Positions 45,963 to 54,728 of a DNA stretch of 64,000 bases are shown here, in pieces. Each line of letters opens with the position of its first letter. The first letter of the stretch is position 1. The position numbers and the translations under genes were made by a program. The notes under the pieces were generated by a model. It saw only the letters and a program-made list of their open reading frames with translations. It was not told the DNA's origin and ran no database searches. The DNA comes from an uncultured Collinsella sp. (lineage in GTDB: Bacteria > Actinomycetota > Coriobacteriia > Coriobacteriales > Coriobacteriaceae): the NCBI GenBank assembly GCA_958405565.1, contig CATYEN010000008.1, forward strand, positions 11,933 through 75,932, given 5' to 3'.

Positions 45963-47630
45963 ATGCCTACTGACATCGAAATCGCACGTTCTGTCACGCC
46001 GCTGCCTATTACCGAGGTGGCCAAGAACGCCGGCGTCGACGTTAAGCACCTTATTCCGTACGGCTTCGACAAGGCTAAGGTCGACTATTCACTGCTCAAC
46101 GAGCCGACTGATCACCAGGCCAAGCTCGTTCTCGTGACCGCTATCAACCCAACGCCTGCGGGCGAGGGCAAGACCACCACGACCATCGGTCTGGCCGACG
46201 GCCTGCGCCGACGCGGCGTCAAGAGTGCCGTGGCCCTGCGCGAGCCTTCGCTCGGCCCCGTCTTTGGCGTTAAGGGCGGCGCTGCCGGCGGCGGCTGGGC
46301 TCAGGTCATCCCCATGGAGGATATCAACCTGCACTTTACCGGTGACTTCCATGCTATCGGCGCCGCCAATAACCTGCTGGCCGCCATGCTCGACAACCAT
46401 ATTCAGCAGGGCAATCAGCTCGGTATTGACGTTAAGCGCATCACTTGGAAGCGCGTCGTCGATATGAACGACCGTCAGCTGCGCCACGTCATCGACGGTA
46501 TTGGCGGTAAGGCCCAGGGCGTGCCGCGCGAGGACGGCTTCGATATCACCGTCGCCTCCGAGGTCATGGCAATCCTGTGCCTGTCTACGAGCATTAACGA
46601 CCTCAAGGAGCGCCTGGGCGAGATCGTCGTCGGCTACAGCTTTGCCGGCGAGCCCGTCCGTGCCCGCGACCTTAAGGCCCAGGGTGCCATGGCCGCGTTG
46701 CTTAAGGACGCGCTCAAGCCCAACTTGGTGCAAACGCTCGAGGGCACGCCCGCGTTTGTCCACGGCGGCCCCTTCGCCAACATTGCCCACGGCTGCAACT
46801 CTATCATGGCCACGCGTATGGCGATGCGCTTTGGCGATGTTGCCATTACCGAGGCCGGCTTCGGTGCCGATCTGGGTGCCGAGAAGTTCCTCGACATCAA
46901 GTGCCGCATGACGGGCGTTCGCCCCAGCGCCGTCGTGGTCGTCGCGACCGCTCGTGCGCTGAAGTACAACGGTGGCGTCGCCAAGGCCGACCTCAACGAG
47001 GAGAACCTCGAGGCGCTCAAGGCCGGCATGCCCAACCTGCTGCGTCACGTCGACAACATCCAGAACGTTTATGGTCTGCCCTGCGTGGTCGCCATCAACC
47101 GCTTCTCGACGGACACCGAGGCTGAGCTTGCGCTCATCGAGTCCGAGTGCCAGAAGCTCGGCGTCAACGTTAAGCTTTCCGAGGTCTGGGCCAAGGGCGG
47201 CGAGGGCGCGCTCGAGCTGGCCGATGAGGTTATGCGTCTGATTGAGCAGCCGAGCGAGCTCAAGTTTGCCTATGAGGACGGCGCCGATGTTGCTGACGCC
47301 CTCGAGGCCGTTGCCACCAAGGTCTACCGCGCCGACGGCGTTGACTTTACGCCGGCTGCCAAGCGTCAGCTCGCCGAGCTGCGCGAGAACGGCTTTGGCA
47401 ACCTGCCGGTGTGCGTCGCCAAGACGCAGTACAGCTTTAGCGACAACGCCAAGGCGCTGGGCGCGCCCGAGAACTTCCGCATCACCGTGCGCGAACTCAA
47501 GGTTTCTGCCGGCGCCCACTTTGTGGTCGCGTTGACTGGCAGCGTTCTGACCATGCCGGGCCTGCCCAAGGTGCCCGCGGCCGAAAACATCGACGTCGAT
47601 AACGACGGCAACATCACTGGCCTGTTCTAG
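45963..47630 (+). CDS. fhs: Formate-tetrahydrofolate ligase
   Basis: Makes 10-formyl-tetrahydrofolate from formate, ATP and folate, or runs in reverse to yield ATP. The nucleotide loop TPAGEGKTTTTIGLADGL is near residue 64. Family stretches such as VALREPSLGPVFGVKGGAAGGG and FADLGAEKFLDIKCR-like segments are visible. The length of 555 aa is typical. AAAGGACC precedes ATG 45963. It works with FchA and FolD (59353-60842) in one-carbon metabolism. It has strongly biased codon use and its own terminator. Confidence 0.97.
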   Translation: MPTDIEIARSVTPLPITEVAKNAGVDVKHLIPYGFDKAKVDYSLLNEPTDHQAKLVLVTAINPTPAGEGKTTTTIGLADGLRRRGVKSAVALREPSLGPVFGVKGGAAGGGWAQVIPMEDINLHFTGDFHAIGAANNLLAAMLDNHIQQGNQLGIDVKRITWKRVVDMNDRQLRHVIDGIGGKAQGVPREDGFDITVASEVMAILCLSTSINDLKERLGEIVVGYSFAGEPVRARDLKAQGAMAALLKDALKPNLVQTLEGTPAFVHGGPFANIAHGCNSIMATRMAMRFGDVAITEAGFGADLGAEKFLDIKCRMTGVRPSAVVVVATARALKYNGGVAKADLNEENLEALKAGMPNLLRHVDNIQNVYGLPCVVAINRFSTDTEAELALIESECQKLGVNVKLSEVWAKGGEGALELADEVMRLIEQPSELKFAYEDGADVADALEAVATKVYRADGVDFTPAAKRQLAELRENGFGNLPVCVAKTQYSFSDNAKALGAPENFRITVRELKVSAGAHFVVALTGSVLTMPGLPKVPAAENIDVDNDGNITGLF

Positions 47631-47655
47631 GCCTGTTGCCCCTAGCTGCCTGCCC

Positions 47656-47692
47656 GCCCCGCCGTGCCCCCAAGGCCCGGCGGGGCTTTTTT
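47656..47692 (+). terminator. Terminator of fhs
   Basis: The stem gccccgcc (47656-47663)/ggcggggc (47679-47686) is followed by six T. Confidence 0.9.
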
Positions 47693-47809
47693 ATCCTTAG
47701 GCCCGCGCATGTCTTGTAGATACCGACGGCCTTTGCCCATCATAGGCTTTTGCGCGGGTAGAATGCATGGATAACTTGAGTCTCACACGCGACGGAAAGG
47801 AATCGTTGC

Positions 47810-48802
47810 ATGGATCAGGACAAGACAACCGTGATGGGCGGCTACGGCTCCGCGCAGGCTGGCGATAGCGCCGATGCGACCCGCGTTGTTCCCAACCCCG
47901 GTTATACCGACCCCGCCGCGACGCAGCCTTCTGCCGAGCCAACCCGGGTTATGGGCTATGGCGACACAGCGCGGGATTCTTACGCTGCATCTTCGCAAGG
48001 CCCCTATGGCAACGCAACTCCGGACCCGTTTGATTACGCGCCGCAGGATTCTTATGTCGTCTCGACACCGAATCCCTATGATGACCTGCCGCAGAATCCC
48101 ATTCCCCAGCCTCAGCAGACGACGTATATGCCTCGCACGGCGCAGCCTCGCTACGAGTCACGCGAGCCGTATCGCGAGTACCCCAAGTCGATTCCGCAAT
48201 ATGGCGAGGACGAGGAGAAGAAGCCGTCGCGTTCGTCGAGCGTGATCAAGAAGATTCTCATCGTGCTGGCGATCTTCTTTGCGCTGTCGGTTGTGTTTGC
48301 CATTGTGTCGGGCATGCTCAACAAGCGAGGGAGTTCAACGGCCGATACTACTGCCGAGCAAACCGAGTCCGCCTCGTCTAGCACCGTCGATCTGAGCGAT
48401 ATCCCGGGGCAGTACTGGTCCAACGCCAAGAAGCTCCTCAAGTCGCGCGGCGCTGATCTTTCGAATGCCGTCGTCCTGACTGATGATGGCTCAACGCCCG
48501 TCGTCGATGCCAACTGGGTCGTTACTTCTGCCTACTACAACGACAATGGCAGTCTCGAGATCCAGCTAACGCACAAGGACAACTCGTCGGGCAACGCATC
48601 CAGCGAGCAGGGCACCACGGACAGCTCGAGCTCCAACACGCTGGAGGACCTGAGCAACAAGGCACAGGAGTTGGGTGATAAAGCCCAGCAGCTGGGCGAC
48701 ACGGCCCAGAATCTCGGCGACACCGCGCAGAACCTGGGCGACATGGCAACGGATGCCTGGAACGCGCTGCAAAACGGCATTTCGGGCGCGCAGGGCAACT
48801 AG
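47810..48802 (+). CDS. Single-pass membrane protein with disordered head and C-terminal repeats
   Basis: Unrecognised 330-residue protein. Residues 1-145 are Pro/Tyr/Gln/Asp-rich and hydrophilic, with three short repeats ending in TTVM, TRVV and TRVM. Residues 149-172 are a membrane segment (ILIVLAIFFALSVVFAIVS). Outside it, residues about 200-250 (QYWSNAKKLLKSRGADLS...) look a little like a PASTA unit. The end carries four repeats of LGD followed by xAQN/Q (residues about 284-311), probably helical. The N-terminal Thr motifs could be sites for a Ser/Thr kinase; this is speculation. GGAAAGGAA precedes ATG 47810. Confidence 0.75.
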   Translation: MDQDKTTVMGGYGSAQAGDSADATRVVPNPGYTDPAATQPSAEPTRVMGYGDTARDSYAASSQGPYGNATPDPFDYAPQDSYVVSTPNPYDDLPQNPIPQPQQTTYMPRTAQPRYESREPYREYPKSIPQYGEDEEKKPSRSSSVIKKILIVLAIFFALSVVFAIVSGMLNKRGSSTADTTAEQTESASSSTVDLSDIPGQYWSNAKKLLKSRGADLSNAVVLTDDGSTPVVDANWVVTSAYYNDNGSLEIQLTHKDNSSGNASSEQGTTDSSSSNTLEDLSNKAQELGDKAQQLGDTAQNLGDTAQNLGDMATDAWNALQNGISGAQGN

Positions 48803-48814
48803 CGGCTGAGTTGG

Positions 48815-49996
48815 CTAGAGCCGCTCGGCCGGTCGGTCGGGCGAGCTAAAGCCCGAGTCAAACGTGACGACGCACGAGGCATCGGGGCGGCGCTCGTGCA
48901 CGATGCGGGTGACGAGCTCCAGTAGCTCCTCGTCGGATATGTCAAAGCCGTCGGGGCGCACCAGATCAAACGAAACGAAGTCGTCGTGCTCGTGCAGGTC
49001 GTGGATGGAGAGCGCGGGGTCGATCTGCATGATGCCACGCTTGACCCAACCGCGCAGGTCGTCGCCGGTTGTGGCGATGGGGTCGCAGTGCAGCGTGATG
49101 TCGATGCCCATCTGGCGCTTGATATCGTGCTCGATGGTGTCCAGGATCTCGTGATGCTCAAATGCATCGCCCTCGCCGGGCATCTCCACGTGGGCGCTGG
49201 CAAATTGGCGACCGGGACCGTAGTCGTGCACCATCAGGTCGTGCGTGCCCAGGACCTGCGGATACGACATGATCTTGTCGCGGATTGTCTGGACAAGCTT
49301 AGGATCGGGCGCCTGTCCCAGCAGTGGGCTGATGGCATCGCGCACCAGACCCATGCCGCTGATGCAGATGAAGATGCCCACGCCCAGGCCTGCCCAGCCA
49401 TCGAGGTCAACGCCGGTTGTTTGCGAAATGAGCGCCGCCACCAGGACCGAGCCCGAGGTGATGACGTCGTTTTTGGAGTCCTGTGCCGTGGCGATAAGCG
49501 TCTCGGAGTCGATGCGGTTGCCCAGTGTGCGGTTGAAGGCCGCCATCCAAAACTTGACGAGCATGGACAGGATAAGGGCTGCCATAGAGAGCGCCGAATA
49601 CGCGGTGGGGGAGGGCTTGATGATTTTGGTGACCGACTCCAAGATCAGGTTGATGCCAACGGCGCAAACGAGGACGGCGACAAACAGCCCTGCCAGGTAC
49701 TCGTAGCGGCCGTGGCCGTAAGGGTGCCCCTCGTCGGCAGGGCGGCTGGCAAGTCGGAACCCGAGCAGGCTCACGATATTGCTCGAGGCGTCGGAGAGGT
49801 TGTTGAAGGCGTCGGCGATAAGTGAGACGGAGCCCGCGAGCAGGCCCGCGATGCCTTTGGCCAGACACAGGGTGATGTTGAGCCCAATGCAGATAAGGCT
49901 CGCGGCAAAGCCGGCACGGGTGCGGCAGGAGGTATCGACCGGCTCGCTTTCGCTGCCGGGAACAAGCGTATGTACCAGCCGATTTACAAATAGCAT
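48815..49996 (-). CDS. Cation diffusion facilitator, manganese-exporter type
   Basis: Proton-coupled efflux of a divalent metal across the membrane. It has six hydrophobic segments and a cytoplasmic C-terminal domain (393 aa). The metal residues are NNLSD in helix 2 and DSKND in helix 5. DxxxD in helix 5 marks the Mn2+ group, since zinc/iron members usually have HxxxD; the metal is inferred from this. HPYGHGRYEYLAGL is the family loop. ATG 49996 has TGAGGA upstream on the minus strand; a GTG at 50011 has no site. It is convergent with the membrane protein at 47810. Confidence 0.9.
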   Translation of the reverse strand: MLFVNRLVHTLVPGSESEPVDTSCRTRAGFAASLICIGLNITLCLAKGIAGLLAGSVSLIADAFNNLSDASSNIVSLLGFRLASRPADEGHPYGHGRYEYLAGLFVAVLVCAVGINLILESVTKIIKPSPTAYSALSMAALILSMLVKFWMAAFNRTLGNRIDSETLIATAQDSKNDVITSGSVLVAALISQTTGVDLDGWAGLGVGIFICISGMGLVRDAISPLLGQAPDPKLVQTIRDKIMSYPQVLGTHDLMVHDYGPGRQFASAHVEMPGEGDAFEHHEILDTIEHDIKRQMGIDITLHCDPIATTGDDLRGWVKRGIMQIDPALSIHDLHEHDDFVSFDLVRPDGFDISDEELLELVTRIVHERRPDASCVVTFDSGFSSPDRPAERL

Positions 49997-50258
49997 AACG
50001 GTCGTCCTCACAATCGTGTTTAAGGGGATAGTGTAGCTCGGACGGGTGCGTTACGGGCCGATGTTCAGAAAATGCAGCAATGGTCTGCCAGTGCTAACGA
50101 GCACGGGGCGGAGAAGGGTGGTTGTCCGCGCGGCTGCAAGTCCACTGCGCCTTCTCGTCCGTTCGGGTGCTCCATTTTGGGCCACATGGGTATGGGCATG
50201 CTCCTGTTTGCTCGACATACTTAATGTCGACAGCCCCTGTGCAAAGGAGGACGCTTCC

Positions 50259-51596
50259 ATGGACGAGATGTTTGCCATTAAATGCCAAAACTGCGGCGGC
50301 CCCATGTATTCGCACCAGGCAAAGCGCAGCTTTGAATGTGCCTATTGCGGAACGGTCGTCCCGTGGCAAGCGGACGCCAGGGAGCCTAAGAGTGCTCTGG
50401 GCATTCGCCATACACCGCTGACGGTGGTTGACGGGTTGCTCAAGCTCACGCATGTGTCGCAGCTCGAGCGCCCAGAGGACCCGGACTGGTATTTCTTTAA
50501 TTCGCACTGGCGTAACCAGTCGGTTCTGGAGCATCTGCTGTGGGAAGATCGCGGGACGGCGCAGGAGTTTCAGGAGGCCACACACGTGAGCATTCCCTGC
50601 CCCTTCTGCGGTGCGTCCTTTGAGGGCGAGTCCACCCAGCGCGTGTTTGAGTGCCCGTCGTGCGGCAACAAGATTGGTGTGGCAGACTTGCTCAAACCTG
50701 GCACGTTTAGTAAGCGTCTGACCATGGGCGTGGGTGCCGAGTATGTGCCAGAGCAGGGCATTCCGTGTGAGATATCACCGCAGCAGGCGCGTGCGAACGC
50801 ACTGCAGCTGGTGCGCCAGTATCCGGATGCCTTTGCCGGGCACGACGTGGAGGATGCGATCCAAAACGACATGATGCTCTTCTATTTTCCCATGGCGCTC
50901 GCGGATCTGCGCATGATGGCGTCCTTCCCGGGCAAGGGCCTGAGCAAGGAGACCCTGGTGTACTACGAGGTGCTCGATTGGGCATATCCCAGGGCAAACT
51001 ATCTGGACGTTCGTCTTATGGGCATTTTGGAGCCGTGGGACTTTGCCAAGGTAGGGCCGTTCGATCCCGCCATGCAGGAGGGCGACTTCCGCGTCGTCTC
51101 CGTCGATGCGTCCACCAAGGACCAGGTGGTTATTGACAAGCTGGCGCTCGACGTTGCGGGCAACGATGCCGAGGCGACCCTGGGGCTCAATAAAAAGAGC
51201 ATCCGCACCTGGGCGTGCAAGGCCCGCAAGCACAAGGATGGTCTGGTGATGGTGCCGGTCTACTTTATCGATCGTCCGGCTTCGGATGGTCGCGACGGCG
51301 AGCAGGTGCGCATCGCCGTAAACGGCCAGACGGGCCGCGCGGCAGCGGTGGTGTTTAGTGACAAGCGCGAGACGCATATCGTGGCACCGCTCAATCCGAG
51401 TCTGCACCTGTCAAACGAAAGCACCGTGCACGCCACGCCCATCGAGGTCAAATACGTCAAATCGCCCTTCCTGTACCAGATCGTGCGCCGCGGAGGCAGC
51501 GACCAGCCGCGCCAGGTTGCCGCTGCGGCCGAGGGATCCTACCGAGAAGAGAAGCCCAAACGTAAGGGCCTGTTCGGCGCGATCTTTGGGAAGTAG
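50259..51596 (+). CDS. Zinc-ribbon protein of unknown function
   Basis: A 445-residue soluble protein. Two zinc ribbons are visible: CQNCGGPM...CAYCGTVV near residues 9-31, and CPFCGASF...CPSCGNKI near 109-133. The rest has no recognised domain; it contains mixed alpha/beta-like sequence and a basic end (KPKRKGLFGAIFGK). AAAGGAGG precedes ATG 50259. It is alone. Proteins like this are sometimes labelled as replication or membrane-linked ribbon proteins, which the sequence does not support firmly. Confidence 0.8.
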   Translation: MDEMFAIKCQNCGGPMYSHQAKRSFECAYCGTVVPWQADAREPKSALGIRHTPLTVVDGLLKLTHVSQLERPEDPDWYFFNSHWRNQSVLEHLLWEDRGTAQEFQEATHVSIPCPFCGASFEGESTQRVFECPSCGNKIGVADLLKPGTFSKRLTMGVGAEYVPEQGIPCEISPQQARANALQLVRQYPDAFAGHDVEDAIQNDMMLFYFPMALADLRMMASFPGKGLSKETLVYYEVLDWAYPRANYLDVRLMGILEPWDFAKVGPFDPAMQEGDFRVVSVDASTKDQVVIDKLALDVAGNDAEATLGLNKKSIRTWACKARKHKDGLVMVPVYFIDRPASDGRDGEQVRIAVNGQTGRAAAVVFSDKRETHIVAPLNPSLHLSNESTVHATPIEVKYVKSPFLYQIVRRGGSDQPRQVAAAAEGSYREEKPKRKGLFGAIFGK

Positions 51597-51694
51597 GGGA
51601 GTGAGAGCTACTGTCCGGTCGTTTAACAGGTGCTAGATGTAAATAAACGGTGGAGCGGCTGCAAAAGAGCCGTCTCGCTGGGTAAAATCATGTT

Positions 51695-51790
51695 GTGCCG
51701 CGGAACCCGCTCCTCAGCTAGTCACACTTCGGAAGCGCGGGCAACGCAGGTGCTATTGTCTAAAGGGCCGGCTGCAACCGGCCCTTTTTA
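51695..51790 (+). ncRNA. Candidate small RNA with terminator
   Basis: A promoter-like taaaat (51683-51688) is followed about 75 bases later by a terminator hairpin, aagggccgg (51763-51771)/ccggccctt (51778-51786) with TTTT after it, with no reading frame between. It does not match tRNA, SRP RNA or tmRNA that I can recognise. It converges on the small ORF at 51810-51902. Confidence 0.4.
51763..51790. terminator. Terminator hairpin between candidate sRNA and small ORF
   Basis: A 9-bp perfect stem with loop ctgcaa (51772-51777) and T tract on the plus strand. The minus strand reads the same stem 24 bases after the small ORF stop, with a weaker tail. Confidence 0.8.
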
Positions 51791-51809
51791 TGACTCCCTT
51801 CGCTATCCG

Positions 51810-51902
51810 TTACTGCTTATGTTCCCGCCAGATCGAGTAGAGGTTCCGGGCAATGCCGGTCACATACATCGAGAGGCGCAGGATTTCAAGAAACAAGTTC
51901 AT
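51810..51902 (-). CDS. 30-residue hydrophobic peptide
   Basis: The complete small frame starts MNLFLEILRLSMYVTG and ends with the charged tail WREHKQ. It is an amphipathic to hydrophobic helix with a polar end, like type I toxins and other small membrane peptides. GGGGTGAAG lies about 5 bases before the ATG. It has no recognised family and was judged by eye only; a chance ORF cannot be excluded. Confidence 0.4.
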   Translation of the reverse strand: MNLFLEILRLSMYVTGIARNLYSIWREHKQ

Positions 51903-52041
51903 AGGCTTCACCCCAATCAGAGATCAGAGCGCTGCCCGCAGGCGGATTCCGCGGCGGTCAAGATTTTACCCCATAGGCCGCGGTGGGAGACATCCTGCCC
52001 CTTGGTCTGGAACGGTATCGATCTAACGGATAATCAAGCTC

Positions 52042-52263
52042 CTAGCTCTCTTTGAATTGGGCAAGCATTCGCCCGAAGGTGCTGAGCTCGGACGGCTCAT
52101 AAATGAGCGAGCCGCCGTCCGCGGTCCTGTAGACTCCGCAGGGAAGATAACGCCCGTCGGGAAGGATGTAGAGGTTTCCCTCCTCCTTCAGTTCCGCTGG
52201 GAGTAGCGGAATCTCGTACTCGTCCATTTGGAACTCATCGATATTCGCGATCTCCCTTTCCAT
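52042..52263 (-). CDS. Small acidic hypothetical protein
   Basis: A 73-residue protein of unknown function, acidic, with a Tyr/Pro/Gly-rich middle (NLYILPDGRYLPCGVYRTADGG) that suggests a small beta structure. GCAGGAGGAATC gives a strong ribosome site before ATG 52263. It follows the ADP-ribosylglycohydrolase gene by 31 bases on the same strand, so it is likely its operon partner. Confidence 0.7.
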   Translation of the reverse strand: MEREIANIDEFQMDEYEIPLLPAELKEEGNLYILPDGRYLPCGVYRTADGGSLIYEPSELSTFGRMLAQFKES

Positions 52264-52294
52264 GATTCCTCCTGCCTTATTACTTGCATGGTGC

Positions 52295-53083
52295 CTAAAA
52301 CAGGCAGCTCTCGATCAGCTCTTTTCCGCGTAGGGTGTCGACCCACTCCTGCGGGATGGCGTCCATACCGTATGCCACACCCGCGAGGGCGCCGGCGACG
52401 GCTGCGGTGGTGTCGGTGTCGTCGCCCAGGTTGACGGCGGTGAGCACGCATTCCTCGTAGCTGGTGGTGTTCACAAAGCACCAAGTAGCGGCTTTAAGCG
52501 TGTCGCGCACGAAGCCGCCGGACCTGATTTTGTGCTCGGGCACGTCTTTCAGGTGGAGCGCCCACGAGGGAAGCGCGCCGTTCATCACGCCCCTCATCAG
52601 CTCGACAAATATGACGCATGCGTCGGTTGACGTTCTGTGGGCGTGCGTAATCGCGGAGACCTCGCAGATCTCTTCGTCTGTCGCGTCGGTAAACGCCAGG
52701 GGAGCGATGCGCATGAGCGAGCCGTTGCCGTTGTCGCGCTCGCCGGAGCCTCCTTTGCCGCTGTGCAGGGCGCGAGCGGTCGTGCCGCCGTAAACGAAAA
52801 CGCCGTCGATCGTATACTCGCCGCGGTCAATCCAGCCTACAAACTTGTCGCGCATGTCCGCGGTGTCGATGTGCCCAAGCTCCCTAATCGAGTCGCAGGT
52901 TGCGAGCGTCATGGACGTATCGTCGCTCCAGATGCCCGCGGGCTGCCCGTGCGTGCCGTAGCCGATCATGTCGGTGCACTCGAACGTGCCGCGGGGCCTG
53001 AACTCGTATGGGACGCCCAGCGCGTCGCCGACGGCGAGCCCATAGATGCAGTCGCGGAGCGTTGCTTTCGGTTTGTCTGTCAT
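52295..53083 (-). CDS. ADP-ribosylglycohydrolase-family protein
   Basis: Predicted to remove ADP-ribose from proteins or small molecules with Mg2+. The family opening IYGLAVGDALGVPYEF is near residues 13-28, SDDTSMTLA near 53 and LGDDTDTTAAVAGALAG near 220; these Asp-rich motifs bind the metals. It is 262 aa. GAGGAG precedes ATG 53083. It is followed by the 73-residue protein and preceded, 68 bases upstream, by a DUF1016 nuclease. No ADP-ribosyltransferase is seen in the window. Confidence 0.9.
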   Translation of the reverse strand: MTDKPKATLRDCIYGLAVGDALGVPYEFRPRGTFECTDMIGYGTHGQPAGIWSDDTSMTLATCDSIRELGHIDTADMRDKFVGWIDRGEYTIDGVFVYGGTTARALHSGKGGSGERDNGNGSLMRIAPLAFTDATDEEICEVSAITHAHRTSTDACVIFVELMRGVMNGALPSWALHLKDVPEHKIRSGGFVRDTLKAATWCFVNTTSYEECVLTAVNLGDDTDTTAAVAGALAGVAYGMDAIPQEWVDTLRGKELIESCLF

Positions 53084-53151
53084 GGAAACTCCTCGTATGC
53101 CAGGTGGTGCGGAACGGCTTTGGGGATGTCGGCCGTACTGTACCGTTGCCC

Positions 53152-54195
53152 TTACGCCTCGACGTTCGCCGCTTCGTTGATGGCGCGGTACTCGGCGCTC
53201 AGCTCGCGTGCCAGCTCTTCTTTGCTCGGAAGATACGGCAGATATTTGGCGGCAAACACTTGGTCGTTGTCTTCGGGCAGCGTGTACTCGACGATCGAAT
53301 CGCTTTTGTCCGCGCAGAGCACGATGCCTATGGGCGGATTGTCGCCTTCGTTCATGAGCTCACGCGTGTAGTAGTTCACATACATTTGCATCTGGCCCAG
53401 GTCCTGATGCGTAAGGTCATCGGTCTTAAGGTCGATGAGCACGAAGCAGCGCATCAGATAGTTGTAAAAAACAAGGTCAATATAGAAATGGCGCCCATCA
53501 AAGGTGATGTGCTTTTGGCGCGCCTCGAAAGCGAAGCCACGGCCAAGCTCCAGCAGGAACTTCTGAAGATGTGTGATGAGCGCCTGCTCTAGATCGCTCT
53601 CGCGAAACGCAGTATCGTCCGAGAAACCTAAAAACTCCAGTACATATGGATCGCGGATGATATCCTCGGGGTGACGAGCTGGGGCGCTCTTTTGGATTTC
53701 CTGGGTGACAGCCTCCTTGTCTTTGCTGGCAAGTAGGCGCTCGCGGAACATGGTGTTGATCTGGCGTTCGAGCTGGCGCGTGCTCCAGCGAGAGTCGGCG
53801 CATTCGTTCATGTACCAGGTGCGAGGTTCGGGGTCAGGAATGCGTATCAACCTGCGGTAATGTGTCCAGCTCAATTCGGGACGCAGTGAGTCCCGAATTG
53901 GAAATGCAAGATAGAACTGACGCATTTTGCGCAGCTCTCTTGCTTCAAAACCTTTACCAAAATCCTTGGTAAGTCTGATTGCGAGGGCCTTGAGCAGCGC
54001 CTCTCCATACTTGGCGCGCGCCTTTCCGCCCTGCTCATCAACAATGCTCTTGCCGATCTCCCAATATGCCTCAACCATCGCAAAGTTAACGGCGGTATAG
54101 GCCTTGTTGCGAGCGGCGTTGAGAATCGAGGAAACCTGCTTGTAAAAACCTTCGGGCACGATTGTCGATTCCCCGCGGTTTACCAGTTCACCCAT
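53152..54195 (-). CDS. DUF1016/YhcG-type PD-(D/E)XK nuclease
   Basis: Predicted nuclease of 347 aa. The N-terminal DUF1016 half has NFAMVEAYWEIGKSIVDEQ and LRKMRQFYLAFP. The C-terminal half carries the nuclease signature FYIDLVFYNYLMRCFVLIDLKT (shortened: YIDLVFY and LIDLKT). Such proteins are scattered in accessory regions, often near restriction or toxin genes, and their role is unknown. ATG 54195 is chosen over a GTG at 54198; GTGGGG lies 9 bases upstream. Confidence 0.9.
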   Translation of the reverse strand: MGELVNRGESTIVPEGFYKQVSSILNAARNKAYTAVNFAMVEAYWEIGKSIVDEQGGKARAKYGEALLKALAIRLTKDFGKGFEARELRKMRQFYLAFPIRDSLRPELSWTHYRRLIRIPDPEPRTWYMNECADSRWSTRQLERQINTMFRERLLASKDKEAVTQEIQKSAPARHPEDIIRDPYVLEFLGFSDDTAFRESDLEQALITHLQKFLLELGRGFAFEARQKHITFDGRHFYIDLVFYNYLMRCFVLIDLKTDDLTHQDLGQMQMYVNYYTRELMNEGDNPPIGIVLCADKSDSIVEYTLPEDNDQVFAAKYLPYLPSKEELARELSAEYRAINEAANVEA

Positions 54196-54363
54196 CACTG
54201 TCGCCCCACTTTCCTCTTGTGGAATGCATCTTTATCGCATTTAGTTTAAAGCCTCGCGCGGACACGAATTGCTGTGCTGTCTGGCACCTTCGCATGGGAG
54301 CCTTGCGGTGACTAAAATGTGGCCATAGAGGCAGTTTTAGCGAACCCCATGGGAGTGGCACGC

Positions 54364-54633
54364 ATGGACAACAACACCTTGCTGTTTCAGGACAAGGGTT
54401 CGGGTAGGTTTAAAGACGTCAAGATCTACCCTAACCGCATTGAGGTGCTCAAGAAGGGCACTTTTGGTGGCAAGCACACCGAAATTGTCTATCTTAAGGA
54501 CATTACGGGCGTCAATAGAATCAAAGGCCGCGATGTTTTTCTGCGTAACAGGCTGTTGACTGCTTGCGTCTTTAGCCTGAGCAGCCGTGCGAAGGCCCAG
54601 GAGTTTGTTAACGCGCTGAACATGGTGATGTAG
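54364..54633 (+). CDS. PH-like domain small protein
   Basis: A soluble 89-residue protein made of alternating beta strands ending in a helix (SRAKAQEFVNALNMVM), the pattern of a bacterial PH-like or GRAM-type domain (FKDVKIYPNRIEVLKKG). The function is unknown. ATG 54364 follows GGGAGTGG at 8 bases; upstream starts at 54319 and 54349 lack a good site. A promoter-like taaaat lies at 54313-54318. Confidence 0.7.
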   Translation: MDNNTLLFQDKGSGRFKDVKIYPNRIEVLKKGTFGGKHTEIVYLKDITGVNRIKGRDVFLRNRLLTACVFSLSSRAKAQEFVNALNMVM

Positions 54634-54661
54634 CCTATGGCGGCGTTTGGGCCAAGGTAAA

Positions 54662-54699
54662 AATCGGGGGGCACAGAACGGTGTTCTGCGCCCCCGATT
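54662..54699. terminator. Bidirectional terminator
   Basis: The two-part stem aatcggggg (54662-54670)/cccccgatt (54691-54699) with inner cagaac/gttctg is 29 bases after the PH-like gene. On the minus strand it is followed by TTTTACC and ends the PI-PLC-like gene. Confidence 0.85.
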
Positions 54700-54728
54700 G
54701 AGTCGATGTGTCTAAAAGGCCGGCTTGC

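Noticed and set aside
51695..51790. SRP (4.5S-type) RNA
   Set aside because: The cggaag segment recalls the SRP tetraloop region, but the flanking conserved bases (the GUCAGG and AGCAGC sides) are absent, so it is listed only as an unnamed candidate RNA.
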